Shown: positions 25,452 to 33,362, numbered from the stretch's first letter. The stretch is DNA of 64,000 nucleotides from a bacterium 0.1xD8-71 (GCA_003612405.1 RAYR01000002.1:124001-188000); one strand, 5' to 3'. Made by a program: numbers and translations. Notes: generated from the sequence alone by a model not told the origin.

Positions 25452-25479
25452 GTTATATGTATTATATTCCTAACTACAA
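25452..25479 (-). promoter_or_regulatory. putative sigma-A promoter of the GH127 gene
   Basis: On the minus strand TTGTAG (25479-25474) and TATAAC (25457-25452) are 16 bp apart, about 28 nt before the GH127 start. This suggests that GH127-GH3 can be transcribed separately from the upstream AraC gene. Confidence 0.5.
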
Positions 25480-25533
25480 CATAATAAAATGGAATATATT
25501 CTTCTGTATTTGTATTATTTTCCGAAATCTTTA

Positions 25534-26421
25534 TTAAACCGACTTCCGATATTCCGAGGGTGTACACCCATATACTTCCCGAAAAGATTTGGCAAAGTAA
25601 CTCATTTCCTGAAATCCGCAGTTTTCCGCAATGACAGAGATCTTATCTGTGGTAGCCTGTAATTTGATAGCCGCCTGCTGTAAACGGTAGGACTTCAAAT
25701 AGGCAATCGGCGTGGTATTGATGGTTGCACGAAAGCATCGCATACATTCACTGGTACTGACAGCACAGACAGCAGCAATATCGTCTATGGTCAGTTCCCT
25801 GTCATAGTTTGCCTGGATATAGGTGAGCATTTCCTTGATTCTGGTATTATCCCGCTGCGTCTTCCCGAAAGACTTCCTGTTTATGACCGGCTGATGTTCA
25901 GAAAGCAAGCTTATAATAGTAGATAACTCATTGCGGATATGCATCTCAAACCCATATTCCTCCTGCTCGGCAGAACGCCATAGAGAAACAATGCTTTCTA
26001 TGACCTGCTTCTGCCATATTTCGTCAGAAGTGAAATGAAAGCCCGGGCAGGCCTGGTTATCCATCAACGGTTTTAAATACTTCTGCCATATAATATTATC
26101 CGTACTGCCGCTGATAGCACGTGGATGACATACCACAGAATGTAGTTCACAGGACTGCCCGTCCACCGCTGCGGCGGCATGCAGAATATTACTGTTAATA
26201 AAAAACGCTTCCCCCGCCTTAAGCCGAAACTTCATGGAGCCTGCATCTACAATGGCAGTGCCCTCCACAACCAGTCCAAATTCCAGTTCCTTATGCCAAT
26301 GCCACGGGATCTCATCCCCCGGCATAATATCATAGTAACATGCTACCGGAAAAAGATGCGTTCCGTGTTCCCGTAATTCTTCCCCCTGTAAATTGGTCTG
26401 TACACTGCATGGCAAAATCAT
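25534..26421 (-). CDS. AraC family transcriptional regulator with cupin sensor domain
   Basis: A 295-residue regulator. The N-terminal cupin-like domain (about 20-110) shows 'PWHWHKELEFGLVVEGTAI' and a second beta segment 'AGEAFFINSNILHAAAA', typical of sugar-sensing AraC proteins. The C-terminal double helix-turn-helix runs from about 195 to 292, with 'YLKSYRLQQAAIKLQATTDK' and 'CGFQEMSYFAKSFREVYGCT'. It precedes GH127 and GH3 on the same strand and is the likely regulator of those genes. The inducer is unknown. Confidence 0.92.
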   Translation of the reverse strand: MILPCSVQTNLQGEELREHGTHLFPVACYYDIMPGDEIPWHWHKELEFGLVVEGTAIVDAGSMKFRLKAGEAFFINSNILHAAAAVDGQSCELHSVVCHPRAISGSTDNIIWQKYLKPLMDNQACPGFHFTSDEIWQKQVIESIVSLWRSAEQEEYGFEMHIRNELSTIISLLSEHQPVINRKSFGKTQRDNTRIKEMLTYIQANYDRELTIDDIAAVCAVSTSECMRCFRATINTTPIAYLKSYRLQQAAIKLQATTDKISVIAENCGFQEMSYFAKSFREVYGCTPSEYRKSV

Positions 26422-26639
26422 ACGACAGCTCTTCCTTTCTCAAGTTTATATGTTAAAAATATCTTTTTTGATAATATTATCATACAAAATGGCTTTATAA
26501 TTCTAATATATTGGTTTTTATTGATGATATAATCATATCACAAGAAGAGATGAAAAGAAAGACCAAACAGACTTAACCGTTAAATCTAACATCCCGCCAC
26601 CAAAAACTGGCATCATCAAAGCAGAAAGGAGCAGACTCT

Positions 26640-26882
26640 ATGTACAGAATCAATATCAGAAAAATGGGAAACGTAGCTAAATTTATCAACATGGTCAAGA
26701 ACAGCCGGGGGAATGTTTATCTGGAACTCCCCAATCAGATGCTCTGTGACCTGAAACAGAATGAAGAGGCTTTACAGATGCTCTATATGATTAATCCAAA
26801 AGAATTCTGGCTGGAACTTTTCCTGACAGACAAACAGGACAGTTATGACTTCATGACTTACATGATCGGCGCGGGGACTTAA
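26640..26882 (+). CDS. stand-alone degenerate HPr-like protein
   Basis: An 80-residue protein whose length and secondary-structure pattern fit the PTS phosphocarrier HPr fold: beta strand 'RINIRKM', helix 'NVAKFINMVKNS', strand 'GNVYLELP', strand 'QMLCDLKQ', helix, strand 'EFWLELFLTD' and a final helix. The active-site His of true HPr (in 'GLHARPA') is absent; the equivalent stretch reads 'KMGNVAKF'. So it cannot carry phosphate in the usual way and may be regulatory. AAAGGAG lies 8 nt upstream of the ATG. It is convergent with the HAD gene and shares a hairpin with it. The family likeness is inferred from pattern. Confidence 0.55.
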   Translation: MYRINIRKMGNVAKFINMVKNSRGNVYLELPNQMLCDLKQNEEALQMLYMINPKEFWLELFLTDKQDSYDFMTYMIGAGT

Positions 26883-26893
26883 ACAGTCCCCGC
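26871..26893. terminator. hairpin shared by convergent HPr-like and HAD genes
   Basis: Perfect 9-bp stem GCGGGGACT/AGTCCCCGC with loop TAAAC. It contains the stop codon of the plus-strand HPr-like gene and reaches the stop codon of the minus-strand HAD gene, so one structure serves both transcripts. Confidence 0.65.
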
Positions 26894-27678
26894 TACAATA
26901 ATCCCTTCGCCATACAATAGTGATATATCCCATCATCAGCCACATGGCCGCATACCTCATCCGCCACAGCCTTCAGCGAATCGGAGCCGTTTCCCATGGC
27001 AATCCCCAGCCCTACAGCCTGAAACATCTCAATATCATTATTGCCATCCCCAAAGGCCAGCGCCTGTGATTTCTGTAACTGGTAATACTCCAGTATCTTA
27101 CTGACACCCATCCCCTTCCCGCTGTCCGCCGGAATAATATCCACTGCCCTGTCCCACCAGGCTGCAATTTTGGCACTGGGAACATCCTGCAACAGCTTTG
27201 CATATTCCTCTTTGCAACCTCCCGACATGATCTGGTAAATATCCTCATATTCTACTGTATCTGCAAAATCATCAGAGACATTAACCTCCAGCTTGGCAAA
27301 AGCAAAATAATCCACCAGATCTTTATCCTTCCCATTGGCAATCAGTTTATCCTTGGTGGCAATGGATACAGGCCTGTTGAGTAAAGCGGCATTTTGCACA
27401 ATTTTCTTAACGTCCCTGACCGGAATAGGATTTTTATAAATATCCTGCTGTTTATTAAAACAATAGGAACCATTAAAGGTAAGAAACACATCCGCTTCCC
27501 ATCCCTCAAAACGGGGCAGGGCCAGAGGCCCCCTTCCCGTCGAAAGGCAGAGAATGATACCCCGTTGTTTTAATCGAATCAACGTTTCCAACATTTTCTC
27601 TGATATCTGTTTCCTCTCCATATCAATCAGAGTGCCGTCGATGTCAAAAAAGATAATCTTTACATTGTCCATATTCAT
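26893..27678 (-). CDS. Cof-type HAD hydrolase
   Basis: A 261-residue HAD superfamily phosphatase of the Cof/YidA type, usually acting on sugar phosphates, PLP or flavin phosphates. Motif I 'FFDIDGTLID' near residue 10 has the nucleophile Asp, motif II is 'LSTGRG', and motifs III/IV are 'GVSKILEYY' and 'AFGDGNNDIEMFQAVGLGIA'. A C2-type cap lies between. GGAGAGGAAG precedes the ATG at 27678. Located among sugar genes, so sugar-phosphate removal is plausible but unproven. Confidence 0.92.
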   Translation of the reverse strand: MNMDNVKIIFFDIDGTLIDMERKQISEKMLETLIRLKQRGIILCLSTGRGPLALPRFEGWEADVFLTFNGSYCFNKQQDIYKNPIPVRDVKKIVQNAALLNRPVSIATKDKLIANGKDKDLVDYFAFAKLEVNVSDDFADTVEYEDIYQIMSGGCKEEYAKLLQDVPSAKIAAWWDRAVDIIPADSGKGMGVSKILEYYQLQKSQALAFGDGNNDIEMFQAVGLGIAMGNGSDSLKAVADEVCGHVADDGIYHYCMAKGLL

Positions 27679-27852
27679 ACGATTTCTTCCTCTCCAAAAC
27701 TACGAATCACTCTACAGGGACTTCCCACCGCAACACAATTTTCAGCAGTCTCCGGCATAATAAGAAACAATACTCATATAGTCCCTGGGGTCGGAAATCT
27801 CCAACGCAAGTTTCAGACAATCCCTGTTTTGATGATATCGGTATCTTATGAA

Positions 27853-28710
27853 CTAAATTCCCGGGACATAAGTCCTGCGGTACTCGCTGGGGGAACATCC
27901 CCGTGCTTTCCGGAATACCTTGCTGAAATAAAAAACATCTGTGAATCCCGTCAACTGTGCAATTTCCGTAATCGATCTGTCTGTCTCCATCAATAGCTGC
28001 TGCGCCCTGCCAATCCGAAGCATCCTCTGATACTCACGGATTGTCTGCCCCGTCGCTTCCTTAAAGAGTGTGCCGGCATACTTGTAAGATAATCCACAGG
28101 CTTCCTCAATTTCCCTGGCCGAAAAATCTTCTGTCCCATGGACCCGGATATATTCCTGTATCTGCCTGACATACGTATTCTCTGCCAAATTGTCACGCTC
28201 TCTCTGCGCACATTCCATAAAAATCTGCCACAACCATATCGACGCCTGGGGAATATTCCCATGGACATGCGCCTCAATCATCCTCTCAAAATTGTGCGCA
28301 ATCCGGTTTGTCTCCACATCGTCCGTCAATTTAGGAAGTACAATATATTTCTGATTTTCATTCTTTTCCAGACATACTCTTTTCTCATAACGAACACCCC
28401 TGGGCAGTTCTTCCATCCCAGCCTCAGGTTCCTCACAGTAAAAATGCGCATAATACCAGGCAGACCCAGCCTCAAATGGCCGCTCGCCCCAGTGATGGAT
28501 TCCACTCTTGAGAAAAAACAGCTGATTAGGCAGAATCCGATAACAAATGCCATCTTCCATAATCTCCATGGAACCCTGTAACAGATAAATTGCCACATGA
28601 AAGGGAACCGTCCTGTCTGCATGAATCATTTCGCTTCGCGTAATACTGTAATCAGCCTCACATATGAAGGGCATGGTATTGCATGGAATTTTCAGCGCAT
28701 GTCTGTCCAT
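27853..28710 (-). CDS. AraC family transcriptional regulator
   Basis: A 285-residue regulator with an N-terminal cupin-like sensor ('HVAIYLLQGSMEIMEDG', about 35-51, then 'LFFLKSGIHHWG') and a C-terminal AraC double helix-turn-helix ('FSAREIEEACGLSYKYAGTL' near 195, 'ITEIAQLTGFTDVFYFSKVF' near 245). It is the second AraC protein in the carbohydrate region and lies upstream of the tRNA-Pro gene in the opposite direction. Its target is not clear; the nearby minus-strand HAD gene is 174 nt downstream. Confidence 0.9.
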   Translation of the reverse strand: MDRHALKIPCNTMPFICEADYSITRSEMIHADRTVPFHVAIYLLQGSMEIMEDGICYRILPNQLFFLKSGIHHWGERPFEAGSAWYYAHFYCEEPEAGMEELPRGVRYEKRVCLEKNENQKYIVLPKLTDDVETNRIAHNFERMIEAHVHGNIPQASIWLWQIFMECAQRERDNLAENTYVRQIQEYIRVHGTEDFSAREIEEACGLSYKYAGTLFKEATGQTIREYQRMLRIGRAQQLLMETDRSITEIAQLTGFTDVFYFSKVFRKARGCSPSEYRRTYVPGI

Positions 28711-28785
28711 TGGCTTATCCTTTTCTTGTACTGCAAATTCTTTATGTATAGTTTATCATATTATGAAATAATTCGCCCAGAAACA

Positions 28786-28815
28786 TTGACAACACCCTTA
28801 AATATGTTGTATTAT
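28786..28815 (+). promoter_or_regulatory. promoter of the tRNA-Pro gene
   Basis: TTGACA (28786-28791) and TATTAT (28810-28815) with 18 bp between, placing the expected start about 11 nt before the mature tRNA 5' end. A strong stable-RNA type promoter. Confidence 0.7.
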
Positions 28816-28832
28816 CTTAATTGTTCATAAAT

Positions 28833-28906
28833 CGAAGCGTGGCTCAGTTTGGTAGAGCGCTGCGTTCGGGACGCAGAGGTCGCAGGTTCAAATCCTGTCG
28901 CTTCGA
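28833..28906 (+). tRNA. tRNA-Pro (anticodon CGG)
   Basis: A full cloverleaf of 74 nt. The acceptor stem CGAAGCG/CGCTTCG begins with C1, the mark of proline tRNAs. The D arm has GCTC...GAGC, and the anticodon stem CTGCG/CGCAG encloses TTCGGGA, giving anticodon CGG. The T arm GCAGG/CCTGT encloses TTCAAAT. The discriminator is A and CCA is not encoded. Its 3' part is duplicated at 29586-29625, marking an integration site. A terminator follows at 28921. Confidence 0.95.
28864..28903 (+). repeat. attachment-site-like direct repeat, copy 1 (inside tRNA-Pro)
   Basis: Forty bases from the anticodon loop to near the 3' end of the tRNA-Pro gene, identical to 29586-29625. This is the usual form of an attL/attR pair left by a tRNA-targeting integrase. 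Confidence 0.85.
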
Positions 28907-28920
28907 CTGAGAGAAAAGGT

Positions 28921-28960
28921 GAAAACATCAGGTTTGTTGAAAATCTGGTGTTTTCTTTTT
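28921..28960 (+). terminator. rho-independent terminator of tRNA-Pro
   Basis: Stem GAAAACATCAG (28921-28931)/CTGGTGTTTTC (28945-28955) with one G-U pair, followed by five T residues. It ends the tRNA-Pro transcript 15 nt past the mature 3' end. Confidence 0.8.
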
Positions 28961-29185
28961 GCCTTGAATGTCTTGTTTTTCTAACACTTTTCTAACATTT
29001 TAGCTTCCGACTTTAATTTTCCAATATATCTTTTATACTCTCTTTGTATTGATTATAGATTATCTTTTCTTTCTATGATAGTGGCTTGGACACCTCTATT
29101 ATGCTGGAAAAGTGATCGTGCTATAAGCACTGGGCTAAAACCATTATACAAAAAGGACTGCGGCATTTCACCGCAATCCCTCCAT

Positions 29186-29351
29186 CTATTTTTTCTTTGT
29201 ACTATACCATTTCTTTTTGATTCTGCTATCCTCTTCTGCCATTCTGTCTGCCTCATCTAATGCTGCTTCCACTCCATCGGTTAGTATTTACAATTCTTTC
29301 AATATCCGGAAATATGTTGCGTAAATCTGAAACGGGTCTGATTTGAATCAT
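29186..29351 (-). pseudogene. broken Phd/YefM-type antitoxin gene
   Basis: A good ribosome binding site (AAGGAG, 6 nt) leads to ATG 29351 and 'MIQIRPVSDLRNIFPDIERI', the standard N-terminus of Phd/YefM antitoxins. This frame stops after 32 codons. In another frame the C-terminal half of the same family follows: 'LTDGVEAALDEADRMAEED', ending at a TAG (29188-29186). About 28 codons of the middle are missing and the frame is shifted, so the gene has an internal deletion. No intact RelE/ParE toxin follows. It lies inside the tRNA-Pro element remnant, consistent with a former toxin-antitoxin addiction module. Confidence 0.75.
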
Positions 29352-29585
29352 ATCTTTCTCCTTATCATTATTTTTGACTTCCCCGCTTCACTTTCACGTA
29401 AGAGGACTTTCCTTTTGTCCTTTTCCATCTCCCTGAGAATCCCTTACTTTCCATTGCATTTACACTGTTTTTCTCGTATTTTCCCTATAAACAGGAATAT
29501 TTTGGCATACCCCTTCAGTAATATAAGCATTACCCTATAACACTACCTAAAACAGAAAAATACCATATAACACATAGCAAGGTTT

Positions 29586-29625
29586 GTTCGGGACGCAGAG
29601 GTCGCAGGTTCAAATCCTGTCGCTT
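29586..29625 (+). repeat. attachment-site-like direct repeat, copy 2
   Basis: Exact 40-base copy of the tRNA-Pro 3' part, 722 bp downstream. It has no 5' half, so it is not a functional tRNA gene. The region from here to 29791 has no recognisable gene. Confidence 0.85.
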
Positions 29626-29791
29626 TGCCTTAAATACCTTATTTATCTAATACACTTCAAATTATACTCGAACTATGTTCTCTATCGCCTCTTCCACAGC
29701 TAATACTTGCTATCCATGCCAGAGGTAATATTTTTCTACATATCCTCATAAGCCTTCTTACGCATTTGTACTTCAGGTTTGTGTCAATAAG

Positions 29792-30436
29792 TCAGTATTC
29801 CTTATTATGGTAAATGCCCACGGTCAACGGATAAGACAAAGCAAACATTAACAGGGAACATACAATCAAAATAGCCGCACTTACTAAAATGGTAATCACG
29901 CCGGGAGTCAGATAAAGATTAAGCACACTGATAATTCCCAATACAACCGCAATTCCGCAAACCAGACTAATTAACAAAAATATATCGCTTCTTTCTTCAC
30001 CGCCCAGATAGAACAAAGGAAAGAAAAATGCTCCCATAAAAATGCTTACACTGATTCCCAATGCAAATATTGAAACTACGTCAATACTATTGTCATAAGG
30101 ACAGCCATGCAATGCCCATGATAAACTTATAACAATTCCCGCATACAAGGCTCCAACAAGCAGCCATATTAAATGACTGATAAAATGGCTCTTTACAATA
30201 GCCGCCCTCTTTACCGGCAATGTCAATTTGTATTTCCCCCATTTTGAAACAAACTCTTTTTTCATGCTTACACTCGCATTTACGGAAAAACCAACCATAC
30301 ATAACAGGCCATAGCCAATAAGAAGCGGCTGGCTGACAACCGCAACAACAAAAATCCCCAGCAGAAACATAAAAATTGAAAAAACTTTCGCATTTGCATA
30401 TACTGTTAAAAAGTTATTTTTGAGCAAGCCTTTCAT
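29792..30436 (-). CDS. ABC-2 type transporter permease
   Basis: A 214-residue membrane protein with six hydrophobic segments, consistent with ABC-2 permeases that pair with GntR-linked ATPases. A cytoplasmic loop 'SMKKEFVSKWGKYKLTLPVK' lies between helices 2 and 3, as in the family. It starts by 4-nt overlap with the ATPase gene, so the two are made together. The substrate is unknown; YtrA-type operons often export peptides or protect against cell-wall antibiotics. No clear terminator follows. Confidence 0.85.
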   Translation of the reverse strand: MKGLLKNNFLTVYANAKVFSIFMFLLGIFVVAVVSQPLLIGYGLLCMVGFSVNASVSMKKEFVSKWGKYKLTLPVKRAAIVKSHFISHLIWLLVGALYAGIVISLSWALHGCPYDNSIDVVSIFALGISVSIFMGAFFFPLFYLGGEERSDIFLLISLVCGIAVVLGIISVLNLYLTPGVITILVSAAILIVCSLLMFALSYPLTVGIYHNKEY

Positions 30437-31299
30437 ACCCGTTCCCCCTTTACCAGTAACAACATGATTTCATCAACGGAAACATGGTCTACAACAACAT
30501 CTTTGTATTTGCGCTGCGCTTCCTTCCCATCAGCAACCAGAACATCTATCTGATAATCCCGTTTTCGATAAGTTATAATATCATCCGGATCCAGTGCAAG
30601 AAACTGACTTTCTTTGCAGCGCATGACAGCATAATGATATACCAGATCATTTTTTGATACAGTCATAATCAGCTTCCCATTATGAATAAATGTGATATAA
30701 TCCGCAACTTTTTCCAAATCACTTGTGATATGGGAAGATAAAAGAATAGAATGACTTTCCTCCTGCACAAACTCAAGGAAAACATCCAGCATCTCATCCC
30801 GCATAACAGGATCTAAACCACTGGTTGCTTCATCCAGAATCAATAACTGCGGATGATGAGACAAGGCTGCTGCAATAGCCAGTTTCATGGTCATTCCTCT
30901 GGAATAATTTTTGATTTTCTGTTTCACAGGCAGATGAAAATCCTCTAAATATTTCTGAAACAGGGCATGATCCCATTGTGTATAAATCCCTTCCATAACC
31001 TGAGATAATTGTTCTGCTGTCCAATAGCCTGGAAAATTATCTCCATCATAAACCACCCCGATTTTCTCCCGAATGTCTGTGTCTATATCCTGCATTTCTT
31101 TTCCAAACAGCTTTACCATGCCGCTATCTTTTCTGACAGTATTTAAGATACAGCCAATCGTAGTAGTTTTACCTGCACCGTTTTCGCCAACAAAGCCCAG
31201 AATAGCCCCATATGGCAACGAAAAAGAGATTTTATCCAATATAAAATCCAACTTTGGAAAGGTCTTACATATTTGTTGCAATTCCAAAATATTCTCCAT
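30433..31299 (-). CDS. ABC transporter ATP-binding protein
   Basis: A 288-residue ATPase. Walker A is 'GFVGENGAGKTTT' near residue 38, the signature is 'NYSRGMTMKLAIAAAL' (the usual LSGGQ is replaced by YSRGM, common in this subgroup), Walker B is 'LLILDEATSGLD', and the switch His is in 'LLSSHITSDL'. The ATG at 31299 is chosen as AGGAGG lies 9 nt upstream; an upstream ATG abuts the ribosome binding site. It is the middle gene of a gntR-ATPase-permease operon. Confidence 0.92.
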   Translation of the reverse strand: MENILELQQICKTFPKLDFILDKISFSLPYGAILGFVGENGAGKTTTIGCILNTVRKDSGMVKLFGKEMQDIDTDIREKIGVVYDGDNFPGYWTAEQLSQVMEGIYTQWDHALFQKYLEDFHLPVKQKIKNYSRGMTMKLAIAAALSHHPQLLILDEATSGLDPVMRDEMLDVFLEFVQEESHSILLSSHITSDLEKVADYITFIHNGKLIMTVSKNDLVYHYAVMRCKESQFLALDPDDIITYRKRDYQIDVLVADGKEAQRKYKDVVVDHVSVDEIMLLLVKGERV

Positions 31300-31300
31300 G

Positions 31301-31567
31301 TCATTCATCCTCCTGATAAAATTCTTTGTTCCGGGCCGACACAAAGCTTCCCCGGCCGATTGTAGTTTCGATAAATCCATCCCTTTGTAAATCTTCGTAA
31401 GCTTTTGGGACTGTAATGACACTTACATGGATTGATTTTGCCAAAGCCCGCATGGAAGGGATTGCCTCACCTGCCTGTAACTCTCCGCTCATTATCATTG
31501 CCTTGATTTGCAATGTTATTTGTTCATAAATCGGTTTATTGGCATTATTGCTGATAATGATTTCCAC
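31301..31567 (-). CDS. short GntR family (YtrA subfamily) repressor
   Basis: An 88-residue regulator starting at GTG with AGAGG 9 nt upstream. The winged helix-turn-helix is complete: 'PIYEQITLQIKAMIMSGEL', 'AIPSMRALAKSIHVSVITVP' and 'GFIETTIGRGSFVSA'. YtrA proteins usually have about 40 more residues of C-terminal dimerisation helices; these are missing here. It is the first gene of the ABC operon, and a perfect palindrome over its promoter is the likely operator. It probably senses the substrate or drug and represses its own operon. Confidence 0.88.
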   Translation of the reverse strand: MEIIISNNANKPIYEQITLQIKAMIMSGELQAGEAIPSMRALAKSIHVSVITVPKAYEDLQRDGFIETTIGRGSFVSARNKEFYQEDE

Positions 31568-31591
31568 TTTTTAACACCTCTGCTTTCCAAG

Positions 31592-31639
31592 TGTACTTAT
31601 TGTATAAGTACATTATATCACCTTTGTCATAATAGTCAA
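31592..31639 (-). promoter_or_regulatory. promoter and palindromic operator of the gntR-ABC operon
   Basis: On the minus strand TTGACT (31639-31634) and TATAAT (31617-31612) are 16 bp apart. Immediately downstream, overlapping the last -10 base and the start site, lies the perfect inverted repeat TGTACTTAT-ACA-ATAAGTACA (31612-31592). It is the expected type of operator for a YtrA-like repressor. Confidence 0.75.
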
Positions 31640-31657
31640 TCCTCAGATTTAGATATT

Positions 31658-31716
31658 AAAAAAACAACCGAAGGCATACCTGTCGGCCCCAACGGGCCTT
31701 GCAGTGTATGCCTTCG
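31658..31716 (-). terminator. rho-independent terminator of the xylan operon
   Basis: An 11-bp outer stem CGAAGGCATAC (31669-31679)/GTATGCCTTCG (31706-31716) with an inner GGCC stem, followed on the minus strand by a T-rich tail (31664-31658). It lies 66 nt past the GH43 stop and closes the xylan operon before the GntR promoter. Confidence 0.85.
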
Positions 31717-31781
31717 ATTCTATCGTGATCCCCTTTTACAAGGGTAGTATACTACAAGAAGTGCTACCGAAGCGCTACTCC

Positions 31782-33350
31782 TCAACAAGATTTAGTATTT
31801 TCATACCTAAAATCTTTATAAACTACATTTCTTTCTGTCTGCTCACCGGAAAATGCATACATGCCCACAGTGCAACCCACAAATCCTCCTGCTATTTCCG
31901 TGGAGAGACTGTGGATGTCAATCCCCTGTGCCACATCCATTTCTGTTTTACCGCAGACTACCTTGACGCCGGCAGTCAGTCCACCGACTTCCAAAGACAG
32001 GATAATCTCCTCTGGTACATCTGTAAGAACCTTTTGCACAAGTAGCTTCTCTTCCAGGTCCTGACATAAATATACTCCAAGAGCTAAAGTATCATCTTCT
32101 CTCTTTGTAAGCGCCGTCCGCAGATAATAGGCATTGCTCTGTAACAATACAATCCCCGTCTCCTGTCCCTGTAAGATACTGTCTGTATACACAGTTGCAT
32201 CCGCCCGGAAGCAGTGATGCTGCTGGCGGATTCCCACATAAGTGGGGGAAGTGTTTTCCGTCAGGGTGCGGCTGCCGTATTGCAACTGCAAGCCCTTTCC
32301 CGGACACAGCTGATACCTTGTCTGATCGGGATTCCTGAGATACACAAATTCATATCCCAGCTTTTCCATTTCCCTAAAATGATAGATTCTCTGATCCTCC
32401 GCAACGGATTTTGCAGGCTTCCACTCCGGCAAAGATACTTCCACTTCTTCCGTCAGCCTGCCCACACCTGGATTCACTACCGGCCAGCCGTTCTCCCAGA
32501 CGACTCTGGCAAGAAAGGTTTCCCTGCCAAGGGTGGTATAACCGTCAAGGGGCCGCATACCCAACATGACCATATACCAGTCACCGGAAGGCGTCTCCAC
32601 TAGATCTCCATGCCCCACACATTGCACCGGATAGTCTTTCCCTAAATGTCTATGGGTAAGAATAGGATTACAGAAGTGGTTCTCATAGGGCCCCCAGATA
32701 CTGCGGCTTCTGCACATGGTTACCGAATGATTCCGGTCCGTCCCACCCTCAGCCAGCATCATATAATAATAGCCGTCCTTCTTATACAGATGGGGGCCTT
32801 CCGGCCAATGGACAAAGCGCATGGCGCCCCGCCATACATCCTTCGATTCTCCTGTCAGACGCATATTCTTAAGATCCAGTTCCTGAATCCAGATATGACA
32901 TTCTCCGTCATATTCTCTGCCATCCACGATTGGATGTGTACCTATATAATAGACTTTTTCATCGTCATCAAAAAAGATAGTGGGATCAATCCCATCCGCC
33001 CCCTCCAGATAAGAAGGCTCCGACCATGGCCCCGCAGGATCTTTGGCTGTTACGATAAAGTTGCCCCCACTGGTCTCATTTGTACATATCACATAAAAAA
33101 CTCCCTCATGATACCGTATCGCAGGCGCAAAAATCCCCTGGGAGTGCCGTCCTCCCTCTAAGGGAACCTGAGAAGGTCTGTCCAGCACATTGCCAATCTG
33201 TTCCCAATGAATCAGATCTTTACTGTGCATGATTGGAATACCCGGATAATAGGAAAAAGTGGAGTTGACCAGATAATAATCATCGCCCACTCCACAGATT
33301 GACGGATCCGGATAAAATCCCGGTATAATCGGATTTACCGCTGTCGCCAT
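31782..33350 (-). CDS. GH43 beta-xylosidase (XynB-like)
   Basis: A 522-residue family 43 enzyme releasing xylose from xylo-oligosaccharides in the cytosol; no signal peptide. The five-bladed propeller has the catalytic base Asp in 'GFYPDPSICG' (Asp 15), the pKa-tuning Asp in 'GIDPTIFFDDD' (about 129) and the acid Glu in 'HWPEGPHLYKKDGYYY' (about 185). The C-terminal ~200 residues are the beta-sandwich domain typical of the XynB subgroup. It is the last gene of the operon, 12 nt after the CofE-like gene, followed by a strong terminator. Confidence 0.93.
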   Translation of the reverse strand: MATAVNPIIPGFYPDPSICGVGDDYYLVNSTFSYYPGIPIMHSKDLIHWEQIGNVLDRPSQVPLEGGRHSQGIFAPAIRYHEGVFYVICTNETSGGNFIVTAKDPAGPWSEPSYLEGADGIDPTIFFDDDEKVYYIGTHPIVDGREYDGECHIWIQELDLKNMRLTGESKDVWRGAMRFVHWPEGPHLYKKDGYYYMMLAEGGTDRNHSVTMCRSRSIWGPYENHFCNPILTHRHLGKDYPVQCVGHGDLVETPSGDWYMVMLGMRPLDGYTTLGRETFLARVVWENGWPVVNPGVGRLTEEVEVSLPEWKPAKSVAEDQRIYHFREMEKLGYEFVYLRNPDQTRYQLCPGKGLQLQYGSRTLTENTSPTYVGIRQQHHCFRADATVYTDSILQGQETGIVLLQSNAYYLRTALTKREDDTLALGVYLCQDLEEKLLVQKVLTDVPEEIILSLEVGGLTAGVKVVCGKTEMDVAQGIDIHSLSTEIAGGFVGCTVGMYAFSGEQTERNVVYKDFRYENTKSC

Positions 33351-33362
33351 ATTTGCCTTCCT

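Larger units (their letters stand above)
28907..29585. mobile_element. remnant of a tRNA-Pro-integrated mobile element
   Basis: The 680 bases between the two 40-bp repeats have no intact gene. They hold a terminator, a broken Phd/YefM-type antitoxin gene (29186-29351) and, on the minus strand ending at 28928, a 23-codon open tail ('NVRKVLEKQD...TPDFQQT') with an in-frame stop just upstream that could be the last part of a decayed integrase. The A/T content and lack of long frames fit a decayed integrated element that has lost nearly all its cargo. The integrase tail is a guess; the repeats and the antitoxin relic are seen directly. Confidence 0.65.

Noticed and set aside
29253..29351. A 32-codon frame as an intact small gene
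   Set aside because: It matches only the N-terminal third of Phd antitoxins, and the missing C-terminal part follows in another frame, so it is a broken gene.
29586..29625. A second tRNA-Pro gene
   Set aside because: Only the 3' half is present; there is no acceptor 5' strand or D arm.
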